In this document: positions 18,319-27,259 of the stretch, in pieces
Layout: each line of letters starts with the position of its first letter
Position numbering within the stretch: the first letter of the stretch is position 1
From: an uncultured Clostridium sp.
Lineage (GTDB): Bacteria > Bacillota > Clostridia > Clostridiales > Clostridiaceae
Direction of reading: 5' to 3'
Assembly: GCA_900540255.1 (NCBI GenBank)
Contig: UQFE01000001.1
Location: 124,001-188,000, forward strand
DNA length: 64,000 bases
Translations under genes and position numbers: made by a program
The notes under the pieces: generated by a model
Told to the model about the DNA's origin: nothing
Databases searched by the model: none
Seen by the model: the letters and a program-made list of their open reading frames with translations, nothing else

Positions 18319-19752
18319 TTATTCCTCCCCTTTTAGATAAAGACTATCTAATAAATTAATTTTACCTTGAATCATTTCATCTATTCTATTGCAGTATTCT
18401 TTAATATCTTTGATATTAGCAAATCTTTCTATTCTATTTTCATCTAAAAAAACAACTTTTGAAACCGCATCTGCACCTAAAGCAATTATTGTTTGCTTAT
18501 CTTCTATCATTTCAATATTATAAATACATTCTGCCCCTTTTCTAGAATAACCTAAGTTCTCCATATTTCCAACCATATTTTTTTGTCTATACATATAATA
18601 TGGATGTAAGCCTAATTCTTGAGCTAATATTCTACTTTCTTCATACATTTGTGCCAATTCTTCTTGCTTTTTTACTTGAATTCCCTTTTTAAGAATAAAA
18701 TTTTCATAAAGAATAGATGCTCTTTTTAAAGAAAGTCCATGAACTGTTAAACTATCCGGTTTAAGCTTTAATATTTCATTTTTTGTATGAAGAACTTCTT
18801 TAATTCCTTCACCTGGAAGTCCTATTATCATATCCATATTGATATCATTAAATCCCATGCTTCTTGCTAAATTAAATTTTTCTATAACTTGTGCTGAAGT
18901 ATGACCTCTTCCTATCATTTTTAAAGTATCATCATTCATAGTTTGAGGATTTATACTAATTCTTGTAACATCATAAGTTTTCATTGTTTGTAATTTTTCA
19001 CTTGTAATACTGTCAGGTCTTCCACATTCAACAGTAAATTCTTTTAAATTTTTATCTTTAACGAAAGCTTCATATACTTCTTTCATAACATCCTCAAATT
19101 CTTCATTATTTACTGCTGTTGGAGTTCCTCCACCAAAATATACAGACTCTATATTAAGCTTTCTATCATTAACATACTTTTTCATTGCACTAATTTCTTT
19201 AATTAATGCTTGTAAATATGGATTAACAAGCTTTTTATTACCTACTATAGGATTTGCTGCAAATGAACAGTAAAAACATCTTGTAGGACAAAATGCCATA
19301 CCTATATAAATTGCAATGCTGTTGCTTTCTTTATTCACAAATTTTTCTTCTGTTTTTGCAATTTCAATACATAATTTTGCCTTTTTTTTACTAGCTAAAT
19401 GTTTTATTTCAAAAATTTTAATAATTTCTTCTTCTGTTTTTCCTTCTTCTAAATATTTAAGTGCAATTTTAGAAGGTCTTATTCCAACTAAAATCCCCCA
19501 TGGATATTCTTCCTTTGTAAGCTCTTTTAATGAAGAAAATACTAACTTTTTTATATCTTCCTTAATATTTTCAAGAATTTTTGATTCATTATAGTATTCA
19601 CCATACTTAAATTCTATTTTTCCATCTAAAATATTAACAATATAATCTCCATCATCTAAAAATTTAATTTCATCTAATGGAAAATAAATATTAAACATTT
19701 GATATACATCATATCTGTATTTCATGTTATTTAATTTAATTTTTATTTCCAT
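18319..19752 (-). CDS. hemZ: HemZ-type radical SAM coproporphyrinogen dehydrogenase family protein
   Basis: A 477-residue radical SAM protein with the cluster motif CPTRCFYC (Cys155, Cys159, Cys162) and the HemN-family glycine-rich motif SVYFGGGTPTAV. An N-terminal extension of about 140 residues before the radical SAM barrel is typical of Bacillus/Clostridium HemZ rather than HemN or HemW. The family is named for oxygen-independent oxidation of coproporphyrinogen III, but the reaction in haem-poor clostridia is not established and other anaerobic haem-related roles are possible. It lies 4 bp upstream of hisS and 15 bp downstream of the MBL hydrolase gene, in the same operon. Confidence 0.88.
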   Translation of the reverse strand: MEIKIKLNNMKYRYDVYQMFNIYFPLDEIKFLDDGDYIVNILDGKIEFKYGEYYNESKILENIKEDIKKLVFSSLKELTKEEYPWGILVGIRPSKIALKYLEEGKTEEEIIKIFEIKHLASKKKAKLCIEIAKTEEKFVNKESNSIAIYIGMAFCPTRCFYCSFAANPIVGNKKLVNPYLQALIKEISAMKKYVNDRKLNIESVYFGGGTPTAVNNEEFEDVMKEVYEAFVKDKNLKEFTVECGRPDSITSEKLQTMKTYDVTRISINPQTMNDDTLKMIGRGHTSAQVIEKFNLARSMGFNDINMDMIIGLPGEGIKEVLHTKNEILKLKPDSLTVHGLSLKRASILYENFILKKGIQVKKQEELAQMYEESRILAQELGLHPYYMYRQKNMVGNMENLGYSRKGAECIYNIEMIEDKQTIIALGADAVSKVVFLDENRIERFANIKDIKEYCNRIDEMIQGKINLLDSLYLKGEE

Positions 19753-19767
19753 AATATCTCCTTTTAT

Positions 19768-20385
19768 TTAGAAAATATCAAATTCATCTTTTAGGAATGG
19801 ATTATTTAATCTTTCAAAACCAATACTTGAAGATTCCATATGCCCAGGATAAACTTTTATATTATCATCTAAAATCATTAACTTTGTTTTTATTGAAGTT
19901 ATAAGTTCATTAAAATTTCCACCTATAAAATCACTTCTTCCTACAGAACCCTTAAATAAAGTATCTCCTGTAAACAATGCATCCTTATATAAGTAACACA
20001 TTCCTCCCTTAGTATGTCCTGGAGTATGAATACATTTTATTACACCATCCCCAAATGGTAAAGTATCACCATCTTCAACCAAATTATATTTTTTAGGAAG
20101 TGCTCCAAATACAGTTTTATCATTTTTCATAAAGTCAATTTCATTTTTATTCATATAAATAGGTGCATTATATTTTTCTGCTACTTCCTTTAATGCTTCT
20201 ACATGATCAAAATGTCCATGAGTTAATAATATATATTTTACATTACAATTTAATAAATCAATATTTTTAATTAAAATATCTCCATTTCCACCTGGATCTA
20301 CTATACATGCATCTCTACTTTTTTCATCTACTAAAACATAAATATTTTCTTCATAAATTCCTAAAGGATATGTTTTAATTACCAT
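19768..20385 (-). CDS. MBL-fold metallo-hydrolase (glyoxalase II-like)
   Basis: A 205-residue metallo-beta-lactamase-fold protein with the metal-binding motif THGHFDHVEAL, a further His in HTPGHTKGGMCYLY, the bridging Asp in LFTGDTLFKGSVGRSDF and the final His in KVYPGHMES. The size and TLFKGSVGR segment place it in the YqgX/YcbL glyoxalase II-like group, which may hydrolyse S-lactoyl thiol conjugates or another thioester; the substrate is unproven. It lies between dtd and hemZ with 14-15 bp spacers. Confidence 0.88.
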   Translation of the reverse strand: MVIKTYPLGIYEENIYVLVDEKSRDACIVDPGGNGDILIKNIDLLNCNVKYILLTHGHFDHVEALKEVAEKYNAPIYMNKNEIDFMKNDKTVFGALPKKYNLVEDGDTLPFGDGVIKCIHTPGHTKGGMCYLYKDALFTGDTLFKGSVGRSDFIGGNFNELITSIKTKLMILDDNIKVYPGHMESSSIGFERLNNPFLKDEFDIF

Positions 20386-20400
20386 ATTTTCACCTCATCA

Positions 20401-20850
20401 TCAAAAATTTTTACTGCTATCTAATAATATAGTTACAGGTCCATCATTTTTAATATCTACTTTCATATCAGCACCAAATATTCCTGTTTCTATCTTTAAC
20501 CCTGTTTCTTTCATGCTTTCTATAAACTTATCATAAAAAATTTTTGCTTCATTTCCCCCTAAAGCATTCATGAAGTTTGGTCTTCTTCCTTTTCTAACAT
20601 CTCCATATAAAGTAAATTGAGATATAATAAGAAGTTCACCTTGTATATCTGATAATGACAAATTCATTTTATTATTTTCATCTTCAAATACTCTAAGATT
20701 TATCAATTTATCTTTAATATATTTCATGTCTTCTTCTGTATCTTCTTTAGAAATACCAATAAGAACATTAAAGCCCCTATTTATTTCTCCTACTATATTC
20801 CCATCAACCTTTACATTAGAATATGTTACTCTCTGTACTACTGCTCTCAT
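20401..20850 (-). CDS. dtd: D-aminoacyl-tRNA deacylase
   Basis: A 149-residue enzyme that removes D-amino acids mischarged on tRNA. It starts [18 protein letters not shown] and carries the two family motifs that build the active site across the dimer: [12 protein letters not shown] (SQFT) and the GPVT near the C-terminus ([11 protein letters not shown]). Full length. It follows rel by 9 bp, the usual rel-dtd order in Firmicutes. Confidence 0.97.
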   Translation of the reverse strand: MRAVVQRVTYSNVKVDGNIVGEINRGFNVLIGISKEDTEEDMKYIKDKLINLRVFEDENNKMNLSLSDIQGELLIISQFTLYGDVRKGRRPNFMNALGGNEAKIFYDKFIESMKETGLKIETGIFGADMKVDIKNDGPVTILLDSSKNF

Positions 20851-20859
20851 TTTTAACCT

Positions 20860-23037
20860 CTAATTATTCATTCTATATACATCTAAAACACCTGGAACTC
20901 TTTTAATTTTTTTCATTAATTCCTTTAATTGTTCTACAGTATCAATTTTTATCTTTATATTAATATAAGCTAAATTTCCTTTTGCACTTTTAGCATTTAA
21001 TGCATTAAGTGGTAATTTACTATCCATAAGAATGTTCATTACATCTGAAAGTATGCCTGACTTATCTTCAGTTTTAACTTGAATTTCTGCCATATATTCA
21101 ACGCCCTTAGAAGTTCCCCACGATACATCTACAACCTTTTGAGGATCCTCTTTAATTAAGCTATTAAGATTTCCACAGTCTTTTCTATGAATTGAAACAC
21201 CACGACCTTTAGTTATATACCCTAAAATATCATCTCCAGGAACTGGATTGCAGCATTTTGCAAATCTAACCATTAAATTATTTTCACCTTTAACTGTAAC
21301 TCCATAACTAGTATCTTTTTTCTTTTTCTCATTTTTTGAAATGTTTTCTTCAATAGCTTTATTTAAATTTTTATCTTTTTCTTCTTTAGATAAATTTTCT
21401 TCTTTTAATTTTGCTATAAATGATGATGCAACAATAGCTCCAAGGCCAACTAAGGCATATAAGTCATCCATGCAATTTATGTTATATCTCTTTATAAACT
21501 TATCATAGCTTTCACCTTTTGCAATATCTACATAATGAACTGATTGTTTTTTAAGTTCTTTTTCAAATACTTCTTTCCCCTTATTTATATTTTCTTCCTT
21601 TTTAGCCTTTTTAAACCAAGCTTTTATTTTACTTTTTGCCTGATTACTTTTAGCTATACTAAGCCAATCCATATTTGGCCCCTTAGAACTATTTGAAGTT
21701 AATATTTCTACTATTTGACCAGTTTTTAATTTATAATCAAGAGGAACTATTTTTCCATTTACTTTAGCTCCAATACATTTATTACCTATATCAGTATGTA
21801 TTCTATATGCAAAGTCTATTGGTGTTGCACCATTTGGTAAATCAATTACAACTCCTTTAGGTGTAAATAAGAAAATTTCATCAGTAAAAAGATTTATTTT
21901 AAATCCTTCCATAAACTCTTCTGCATCCGATGTTTCCTTTTGCCATTCAAGCATATCTCTAAGCCATACAAGCTTGTTTTCAAATGATTTTCCTTTAGTA
22001 TCAGAAGTATCTCCTTCTTTATATTTCCAATGTGCAGCAATACCATATTCAGCTGTTTTATGCATTTCAAAAGTTCTTATTTGAATTTCAAATGTCTTTC
22101 CTTGAGGCCCAATTACAGTAGTATGTAATGATTGATACATATTAGGTTTTGGCATTGCAATATAATCTTTAAATCTACCTGGAATCGGCTTATAAATTGT
22201 ATGCACTATACCAAGAACTTCATAACAATCCTTTACTGAATTTACAAGTATTCTTATAGCAGTTAAGTCAAATATTTGTTCTATACTTTTATTTTTTGTA
22301 ACCATTTTTCTATAAATGCTATAAAAATGCTTTGGACGGCCATCTATATCAGAATCAATTTCAGCTTCTTCAAGCTTACTATATAAATCTTTAATTATTT
22401 GAGCTATATATGTTTCACGCTCCACTCTCTTTTCAGAAATTTGATGAACTAAATCATAATACTCTTCTTCATGAAGATATCTAAAACATAAATCTTCAAG
22501 TTCCCATTTAACCTTAGAAATCCCTAATCTATGTGCAAGTGGAGCATAAATATCTAATGTTTCTTTAGATATCCTTTTTTGCTTTTCTTTAGGCATATAT
22601 TTTAATGTTCTCATATTATGTAATCTATCAGCTAACTTAATTATAATTACTCTAATATCACTTGCCATAGCTAAAAGCATTTTCCTAAAATTATCAGCTT
22701 GTTGTTCTTCCTTAGATTTATACTCCATTTTAGTAATTTTAGTAACACCACTAACTAAATTTGCAACTTCTTCACTAAATATATTTTTTATATCATCATA
22801 AGTATAATCTGTATCTTCTATAACATCATGAAGTAATCCAGCAACTATAGTGCTAGTATCCATACCAAGCTCCGCTAAAATAACTGCTACATCTATTGGA
22901 TGAATTATATATGGCTCTCCTGATTCTCTCTTTTGTTCTTTATGCGCTTCATAAGCTAAATTAAATGCCTTACTAACAATATCTAAGTCTACATTTGTAC
23001 AGTTTTCTTTTATTTTTTGTAGCAATATATCAACCAT
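20860..23037 (-). CDS. rel: Bifunctional (p)ppGpp synthetase/hydrolase, RelA/SpoT homologue
   Basis: A 725-residue long RSH enzyme controlling the stringent response. Domains in order: HD hydrolase (HPIDVAVIL, AGLLHDVIEDT, near residues 45-150), synthetase with the RFKD motif (PGRFKDYIAMPK) that marks bifunctional enzymes and EIQIRTFEMHKTAEYGIAAHW, a TGS domain (TPKGVVIDLPNGATPIDFAY), a conserved cysteine domain (RFAKCCNPVPGDDILGY) and a C-terminal ACT domain. HD and synthetase residues are intact, so both activities are expected. It starts 112 bp after the apt stop; a hairpin at 23084-23106 lies between. Confidence 0.97.
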   Translation of the reverse strand: MVDILLQKIKENCTNVDLDIVSKAFNLAYEAHKEQKRESGEPYIIHPIDVAVILAELGMDTSTIVAGLLHDVIEDTDYTYDDIKNIFSEEVANLVSGVTKITKMEYKSKEEQQADNFRKMLLAMASDIRVIIIKLADRLHNMRTLKYMPKEKQKRISKETLDIYAPLAHRLGISKVKWELEDLCFRYLHEEEYYDLVHQISEKRVERETYIAQIIKDLYSKLEEAEIDSDIDGRPKHFYSIYRKMVTKNKSIEQIFDLTAIRILVNSVKDCYEVLGIVHTIYKPIPGRFKDYIAMPKPNMYQSLHTTVIGPQGKTFEIQIRTFEMHKTAEYGIAAHWKYKEGDTSDTKGKSFENKLVWLRDMLEWQKETSDAEEFMEGFKINLFTDEIFLFTPKGVVIDLPNGATPIDFAYRIHTDIGNKCIGAKVNGKIVPLDYKLKTGQIVEILTSNSSKGPNMDWLSIAKSNQAKSKIKAWFKKAKKEENINKGKEVFEKELKKQSVHYVDIAKGESYDKFIKRYNINCMDDLYALVGLGAIVASSFIAKLKEENLSKEEKDKNLNKAIEENISKNEKKKKDTSYGVTVKGENNLMVRFAKCCNPVPGDDILGYITKGRGVSIHRKDCGNLNSLIKEDPQKVVDVSWGTSKGVEYMAEIQVKTEDKSGILSDVMNILMDSKLPLNALNAKSAKGNLAYINIKIKIDTVEQLKELMKKIKRVPGVLDVYRMNN

Positions 23038-23083
23038 TAGGCTCCTCCCTCTTACATATTATAAGAATTTTACTTAAAATTTA

Positions 23084-23106
23084 TGGCTGGTTAAATAAAC
23101 CAGCCA
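23084..23106 (-). terminator. Hairpin between apt and rel
   Basis: A 9-bp GC-containing perfect stem TGGCTGGTT / AACCAGCCA with a 5-nt loop, 44 bp after the apt stop. The minus-strand sequence after it is TAAATTTTA rather than a pure T-run, so it may attenuate rather than fully stop transcription into rel. Confidence 0.55.
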
Positions 23107-23149
23107 CCTTTACATTATTATATATTAAAATTTAAGGTATTTCAACAAA

Positions 23150-23668
23150 TTAAATATCATATTGAACAAGTGACATTACTTCATATCCTTTTAATTTATC
23201 TCTTCCTTTTAAATCTGTTAATTCAATTGCAAAATCTAATGCAACAACCTCTCCACCAGCTTTTTCAACTAATTTTGTTACAGCTTTTATAGTTCCACCA
23301 GTAGCAAGTAAATCATCTACTATTGCAACCCTTTGACCTTTTTTAATTGCATCTTTGTGAATTTCTAAAACATCACTTCCATATTCTAAGTCATATTCCA
23401 TTGAAATTGTTTCAAAAGGTAATTTCCCTTTTTTTCTTACAGGAACAAATCCAATACCTAATGCATATGCAACTGGCACCCCAAAAATAAACCCTCTAGC
23501 TTCTGGTCCTAATATTACATCTATATTTTTATCTTTTAAATGTTTTGCCATAGTATCTATCGAATATTTAAATGCTTCTCCATCTGCAATTAAAGTTGTA
23601 ATATCCTTAAAACTGATACCTGGCTTAGGAAAATCTTCCACTATTCTAATGCTTTTTTTAAGATCCAT
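23150..23668 (-). CDS. apt: Adenine phosphoribosyltransferase
   Basis: A 172-residue purine-salvage enzyme making AMP from adenine and PRPP. The PRPP-binding motif [13 protein letters not shown] and the N-terminal [20 protein letters not shown] are diagnostic. I place the start at the ATG at 23668 because GGAGG lies 7 nt upstream; an upstream in-frame start at 23725 would add 19 hydrophobic residues not found in the family. Part of the apt-rel neighbourhood common in Firmicutes. Confidence 0.97.
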   Translation of the reverse strand: MDLKKSIRIVEDFPKPGISFKDITTLIADGEAFKYSIDTMAKHLKDKNIDVILGPEARGFIFGVPVAYALGIGFVPVRKKGKLPFETISMEYDLEYGSDVLEIHKDAIKKGQRVAIVDDLLATGGTIKAVTKLVEKAGGEVVALDFAIELTDLKGRDKLKGYEVMSLVQYDI

Positions 23669-23742
23669 AAAAAATCCTCCATATTTGCTTATTATTGTAC
23701 TTATAATTCTATTTATTATATCCATTTATTATTGTAATTATA

Positions 23743-24597
23743 TTATACATTTTCTTTAGACTTATTCAAATACTTAGTTATTTGTTCCGCTCTTTCTTTT
23801 CTATTAGTAATTAATAATTCTATTATAATTCTAGCGTTATCTGTCATTGTAACAACATTAATTGTTGGCGTAATAACATCTATAATTTTATCTATACTTT
23901 CATCATTTATAACAATCATATTATAAAAATCCATTATAGACCTTAATCCATAATTATTTGTATTAATTAAAAATTTCATTCCCTCTTTTATAAAAATAAA
24001 ATTCTCACCCTTTTTAGGTGTACTTTCCCACTTTTCACCTATTAAAATTAAATCCAAATACTTATTAATACTTTTAATATTATAATAAGTTGCAATTGCT
24101 TGCATTAATTTAAAAGTTAATCCACTAATTGATAAATTTTTATACCTATATTGACAACCCTTTTGATTAGGATTTACATATAGGTAATTACTATTATGAT
24201 TTACATCTCTATTTTCTATAACTATCAAATCTATACCAAGATTTTTACAAAGCTCTTCTTCTTCTTTTGATTTTAAATCTATTCCTAAGGCTATAAGTAA
24301 TTCCCCACCCAAAAAGTGTACATTATTAATTATATCCTCACTCATAATTTTCGATTTATCTGAAGCCTCATCATGGACTACGTATTCAATATCTGCATTT
24401 AAATATTTCAAAACCAGTATAAGGGATGAAATAGCACATAATCCATCTACATTCGGTATCCCATAAACAACAATTTTTTTCCTATTATTAATTGCTGATA
24501 CCATATGCTCTATTGCTTTATTCATATCTTTAAGTATAAAGGGATTATATCCACTTATGTAATTTGGACTATATATACTTTCCCAAAACTTACGCAT
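23743..24597 (-). CDS. Degenerate RecJ-like (DHH family) protein
   Basis: A 284-residue protein that aligns by eye to the N-terminal DHH domain of RecJ but lacks its key residues. The RecJ motif GDYDVDG appears here as GIPNVDG, and the DHH motif region appears as VIENRDVNHNSN, so at least two of the metal-binding aspartates and the DHH histidine pair are gone. The following RecJ pattern is kept: NPNQKGCQYRYKNLSISGLTFKLMQA. The protein ends where RecJ would continue to its DHHA1 and OB domains. It occupies the recJ position upstream of apt. The ATG at 24597 has GGAGG 7 nt upstream; a GTG at 24612 overlaps that site. Likely a pseudoenzyme, perhaps binding nucleotides or nucleic acid without cutting. 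Confidence 0.7.
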   Translation of the reverse strand: MRKFWESIYSPNYISGYNPFILKDMNKAIEHMVSAINNRKKIVVYGIPNVDGLCAISSLILVLKYLNADIEYVVHDEASDKSKIMSEDIINNVHFLGGELLIALGIDLKSKEEEELCKNLGIDLIVIENRDVNHNSNYLYVNPNQKGCQYRYKNLSISGLTFKLMQAIATYYNIKSINKYLDLILIGEKWESTPKKGENFIFIKEGMKFLINTNNYGLRSIMDFYNMIVINDESIDKIIDVITPTINVVTMTDNARIIIELLITNRKERAEQITKYLNKSKENV

Positions 24598-24632
24598 GAC
24601 AAACTCCTCCACATTAATAAGAAAACAACTAT

Positions 24633-24661
24633 ATTATAATGTAATTTGTTCTATATTACAA
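24633..24661 (-). promoter_or_regulatory. Sigma-A promoter of the recJ-like/apt operon
   Basis: On the minus strand, TTGTAA, a 17-bp spacer and a perfect TATAAT lie about 35 bp before the start at 24597. An inverted repeat TGTAAT / ATTACA overlaps the promoter and might be an operator. Confidence 0.65.
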
Positions 24662-24854
24662 ATGTTTTCTTAAAAATAATGGCATAATATAAGATTTTTC
24701 TTATGTTTTTTTATTCTTTTCCTTATTTTCTATTTTAAATTCAAATATTTTAACTTTATAAAATCCATATTAAACCTAATTTTTAAATTATTTCTTATGT
24801 AAGATTAAATTTTAATTCAAATATATTATAATTTATAATAATACCTTACTAATA

Positions 24855-24900
24855 TAATTAAAAAGAGAACCACTTATTTAAGTAGTTCTCTTTTTAATTA
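24855..24900 (-). terminator. Terminator of secDF
   Basis: Arms 24855-24876 and 24879-24900 pair over 22 bp with a single G-U pair in the minus-strand RNA, and contain the secF stop codon. The stem core is GAGAACTACTTA / TAAGTGGTTCTC (minus strand), followed by TTTTTAATTATATT. Confidence 0.85.
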
Positions 24901-25770
24901 TGCTGTTTTAACAGTTTTATTTTTATTCATTTTACCTTTTATAATAACCCATACAGGTGATGCTATAAATATTGATGAATATGCTCCAGCAGTTATTCCT
25001 ACTAATAATGGGAATGAAAATTCTCTTACTGTTGGTACAAATACATTTACTGCTCCTATAACTATTAATGTAGTTAATGAAGTATTAATAGATCTTGCTA
25101 AAGTTTTATTAATACTTGTGTTTGCAATTTCAGTTGGAGTACTTCTTCTCATACTATGACTATTTTCTCTTATTCTATCAAATACAACTATAGTATCATT
25201 TATAGAATATCCTACAATTGTTAACATTGCTGCAATAAATGAACTATTAACTGGTATATCAAATATTGCATAAACTGATAAAGTTATTAATACATCATGT
25301 ACTAATGCTATAATAGCCGCAACACCAAAAGCAAATTCAAATCTAATTGCTATATAAACAAGCATAGCTATACAAGCCACTAATACAGCTATTAAAGCAT
25401 TTTTAGTTAACTCTCTACCAATTGATGGTCCTATTTGAGTTTGTGAAATTAATGCTGTATCTTCTAAAGAGTATTTTTCTTTTAAAGCCTCAAATAATTC
25501 TGATGTTTTTGTTTCATCTAATTCTGTTGATTTAATTTCATATTGAGTTCCTTCAACAGTTTTTGTTACTGCATCTGTAGCATATTCTTTAACTATACTA
25601 TCAGCCTCTACTTTATCAAAATTTTCACCAAACTCAACAACAAGCTTAGTACCACCCTTAAAATCTATACCAAAGTTTAATCCTCTAGTAAACATTAAAA
25701 CTACACCTATTAATATAATTGCAAGGGATATTGAAAACCAAATCTTTGACTTTTCTATAATCTTAAACAT
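24898..25770 (-). CDS. secF: Protein translocase subunit SecF
   Basis: A 290-residue RND-superfamily membrane protein that partners with SecD to help protein export through SecYEG using the ion gradient. It has an N-terminal helix, the motif GLNFGIDFKGGTKLVVEF, a short extracellular domain (residues about 45-115) and five further helices with AAMLTIVGYSINDTIVVFDRIREN. It lies 6 bp after secD. Full length and undisrupted. Confidence 0.97.
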   Translation of the reverse strand: MFKIIEKSKIWFSISLAIILIGVVLMFTRGLNFGIDFKGGTKLVVEFGENFDKVEADSIVKEYATDAVTKTVEGTQYEIKSTELDETKTSELFEALKEKYSLEDTALISQTQIGPSIGRELTKNALIAVLVACIAMLVYIAIRFEFAFGVAAIIALVHDVLITLSVYAIFDIPVNSSFIAAMLTIVGYSINDTIVVFDRIRENSHSMRRSTPTEIANTSINKTLARSINTSLTTLIVIGAVNVFVPTVREFSFPLLVGITAGAYSSIFIASPVWVIIKGKMNKNKTVKTA

Positions 25771-25776
25771 ATGTCA

Positions 25777-27030
25777 TTACCCCCTCTTTACTCTAAACTG
25801 CCAATTAGACTTTAATAGTCCCATATTAACGGCTAATTTCATTAATGACTTTGTTACTATAATAGCAGTAAACATACTTACTACAATACCTATCATTAAA
25901 GTAACAGCAAAGCCTTTTACACTACCTGTTCCCATAAAATAAAGAACAAGTGCTGCTATAATAGTTGTTACATTAGAGTCAATTATTGATGATAATGCAT
26001 TGTCAAACCCTTTATCTACAGCGCTTTTAACAGACATACCATTTCTAAGTTCTTCTCTAACTCTTTCAAATATAAGTACATTAGCATCTACAGCCATACC
26101 TACTGTTAATAAAAATGCTGCTATTCCTGGAAGTGTTAATGCAACATCCGCTTCAACAAATACTAATAATGTTAAACAAACATATAATGTTAATGCTATA
26201 CAAGCAATAAATCCTGGAACCCTATAATAAAGAATCATAAATATAAATATAATTCCTATTCCTATAAATCCAGCTTTAATAGCATTTGGAAGTGCTTCTG
26301 CACCTAATTGAGCACCAACATTCTCAATTTGTATAGCCTTAACAGTTACAGGTAGTGCCCCTGCATTAATTAATCCAGCTAAATTTTTAGCTTCATCAAT
26401 AGTTTTACTTCCTGTTATTATTGCTTCTCCACCAGAAATTACAGAATCAACTGTTGGTTCTGAAATTTTCTCATCATCCATATAGATATAAATTTTCTTT
26501 TTAAGATTATTTTTTGTTGCTTCTGCAAACTTTTCTTTACCTTCATCTGTTAACTTTAAAGTTACAACTGGTGCATTTGTTGTTGAATTAAGCATAGTTC
26601 CTGCTTCTGCAACATCTGAACCATTTAATAATTCATTACCACCTTCATCTTTAAAAGTTAAATTACCAGTTTTAGATAAACTATCAACTAAATCCTTTGA
26701 ATCATATTTACCTGGAATCTCAACTCTTATTCTTCTATCTCCTTCTACTGTTACTGATGTTTCAGCAACCCCAAGCTTATTAACTCTTAAATCAATAAGC
26801 TGTCTTGTCTTTTGTACATCTTCATTTGATATATCTTCATCTTGAATTTCCATTAAAACTGAAACTCCACCTTGTAAATCAAGACCTTTAGTAATAGCCT
26901 TATTGAATGATTTAAATTCCCATCCTGCTATTTCAATACCTTTACTACCTATATAAGCAAATACAACAATAAAAATTAATATAAGACTAAATAGTATAGT
27001 ACTTCTACCTTTTATATGTCTTTTTTTCAT
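25777..27030 (-). CDS. secD: Protein translocase subunit SecD
   Basis: A 417-residue partner of SecF. It has an N-terminal helix, the family motif GLDLQGGVSVLMEI, the P1 extracellular domain between about residues 50 and 230, and membrane helices with VGMAVDANVLIFERVREE. The P1 region is shorter than in E. coli SecD, as usual in Firmicutes. I choose the ATG at 27030 (GAAAGGGG upstream) rather than an in-frame start at 27096, which would add 22 basic residues ahead of the first helix. Confidence 0.96.
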   Translation of the reverse strand: MKKRHIKGRSTILFSLILIFIVVFAYIGSKGIEIAGWEFKSFNKAITKGLDLQGGVSVLMEIQDEDISNEDVQKTRQLIDLRVNKLGVAETSVTVEGDRRIRVEIPGKYDSKDLVDSLSKTGNLTFKDEGGNELLNGSDVAEAGTMLNSTTNAPVVTLKLTDEGKEKFAEATKNNLKKKIYIYMDDEKISEPTVDSVISGGEAIITGSKTIDEAKNLAGLINAGALPVTVKAIQIENVGAQLGAEALPNAIKAGFIGIGIIFIFMILYYRVPGFIACIALTLYVCLTLLVFVEADVALTLPGIAAFLLTVGMAVDANVLIFERVREELRNGMSVKSAVDKGFDNALSSIIDSNVTTIIAALVLYFMGTGSVKGFAVTLMIGIVVSMFTAIIVTKSLMKLAVNMGLLKSNWQFRVKRG

Positions 27031-27259
27031 GGTTTTCCCCTTTCTTTTCTTTTTTGTTTCAATATCAATTATATTATGTATACTTTTCAATATCAAGTAA
27101 CTTCAATTTTTTCTCTATTATATATATATATATTTCAACTTTATTTCACTAAAAATTACTTTAATGTCTATTATTTTTTCTATTATATATAAAGCTCAAA
27201 TATCACTTTACATAAAAATAATATTACTACTTATAACAAACTATTAGTAAATGATACAT

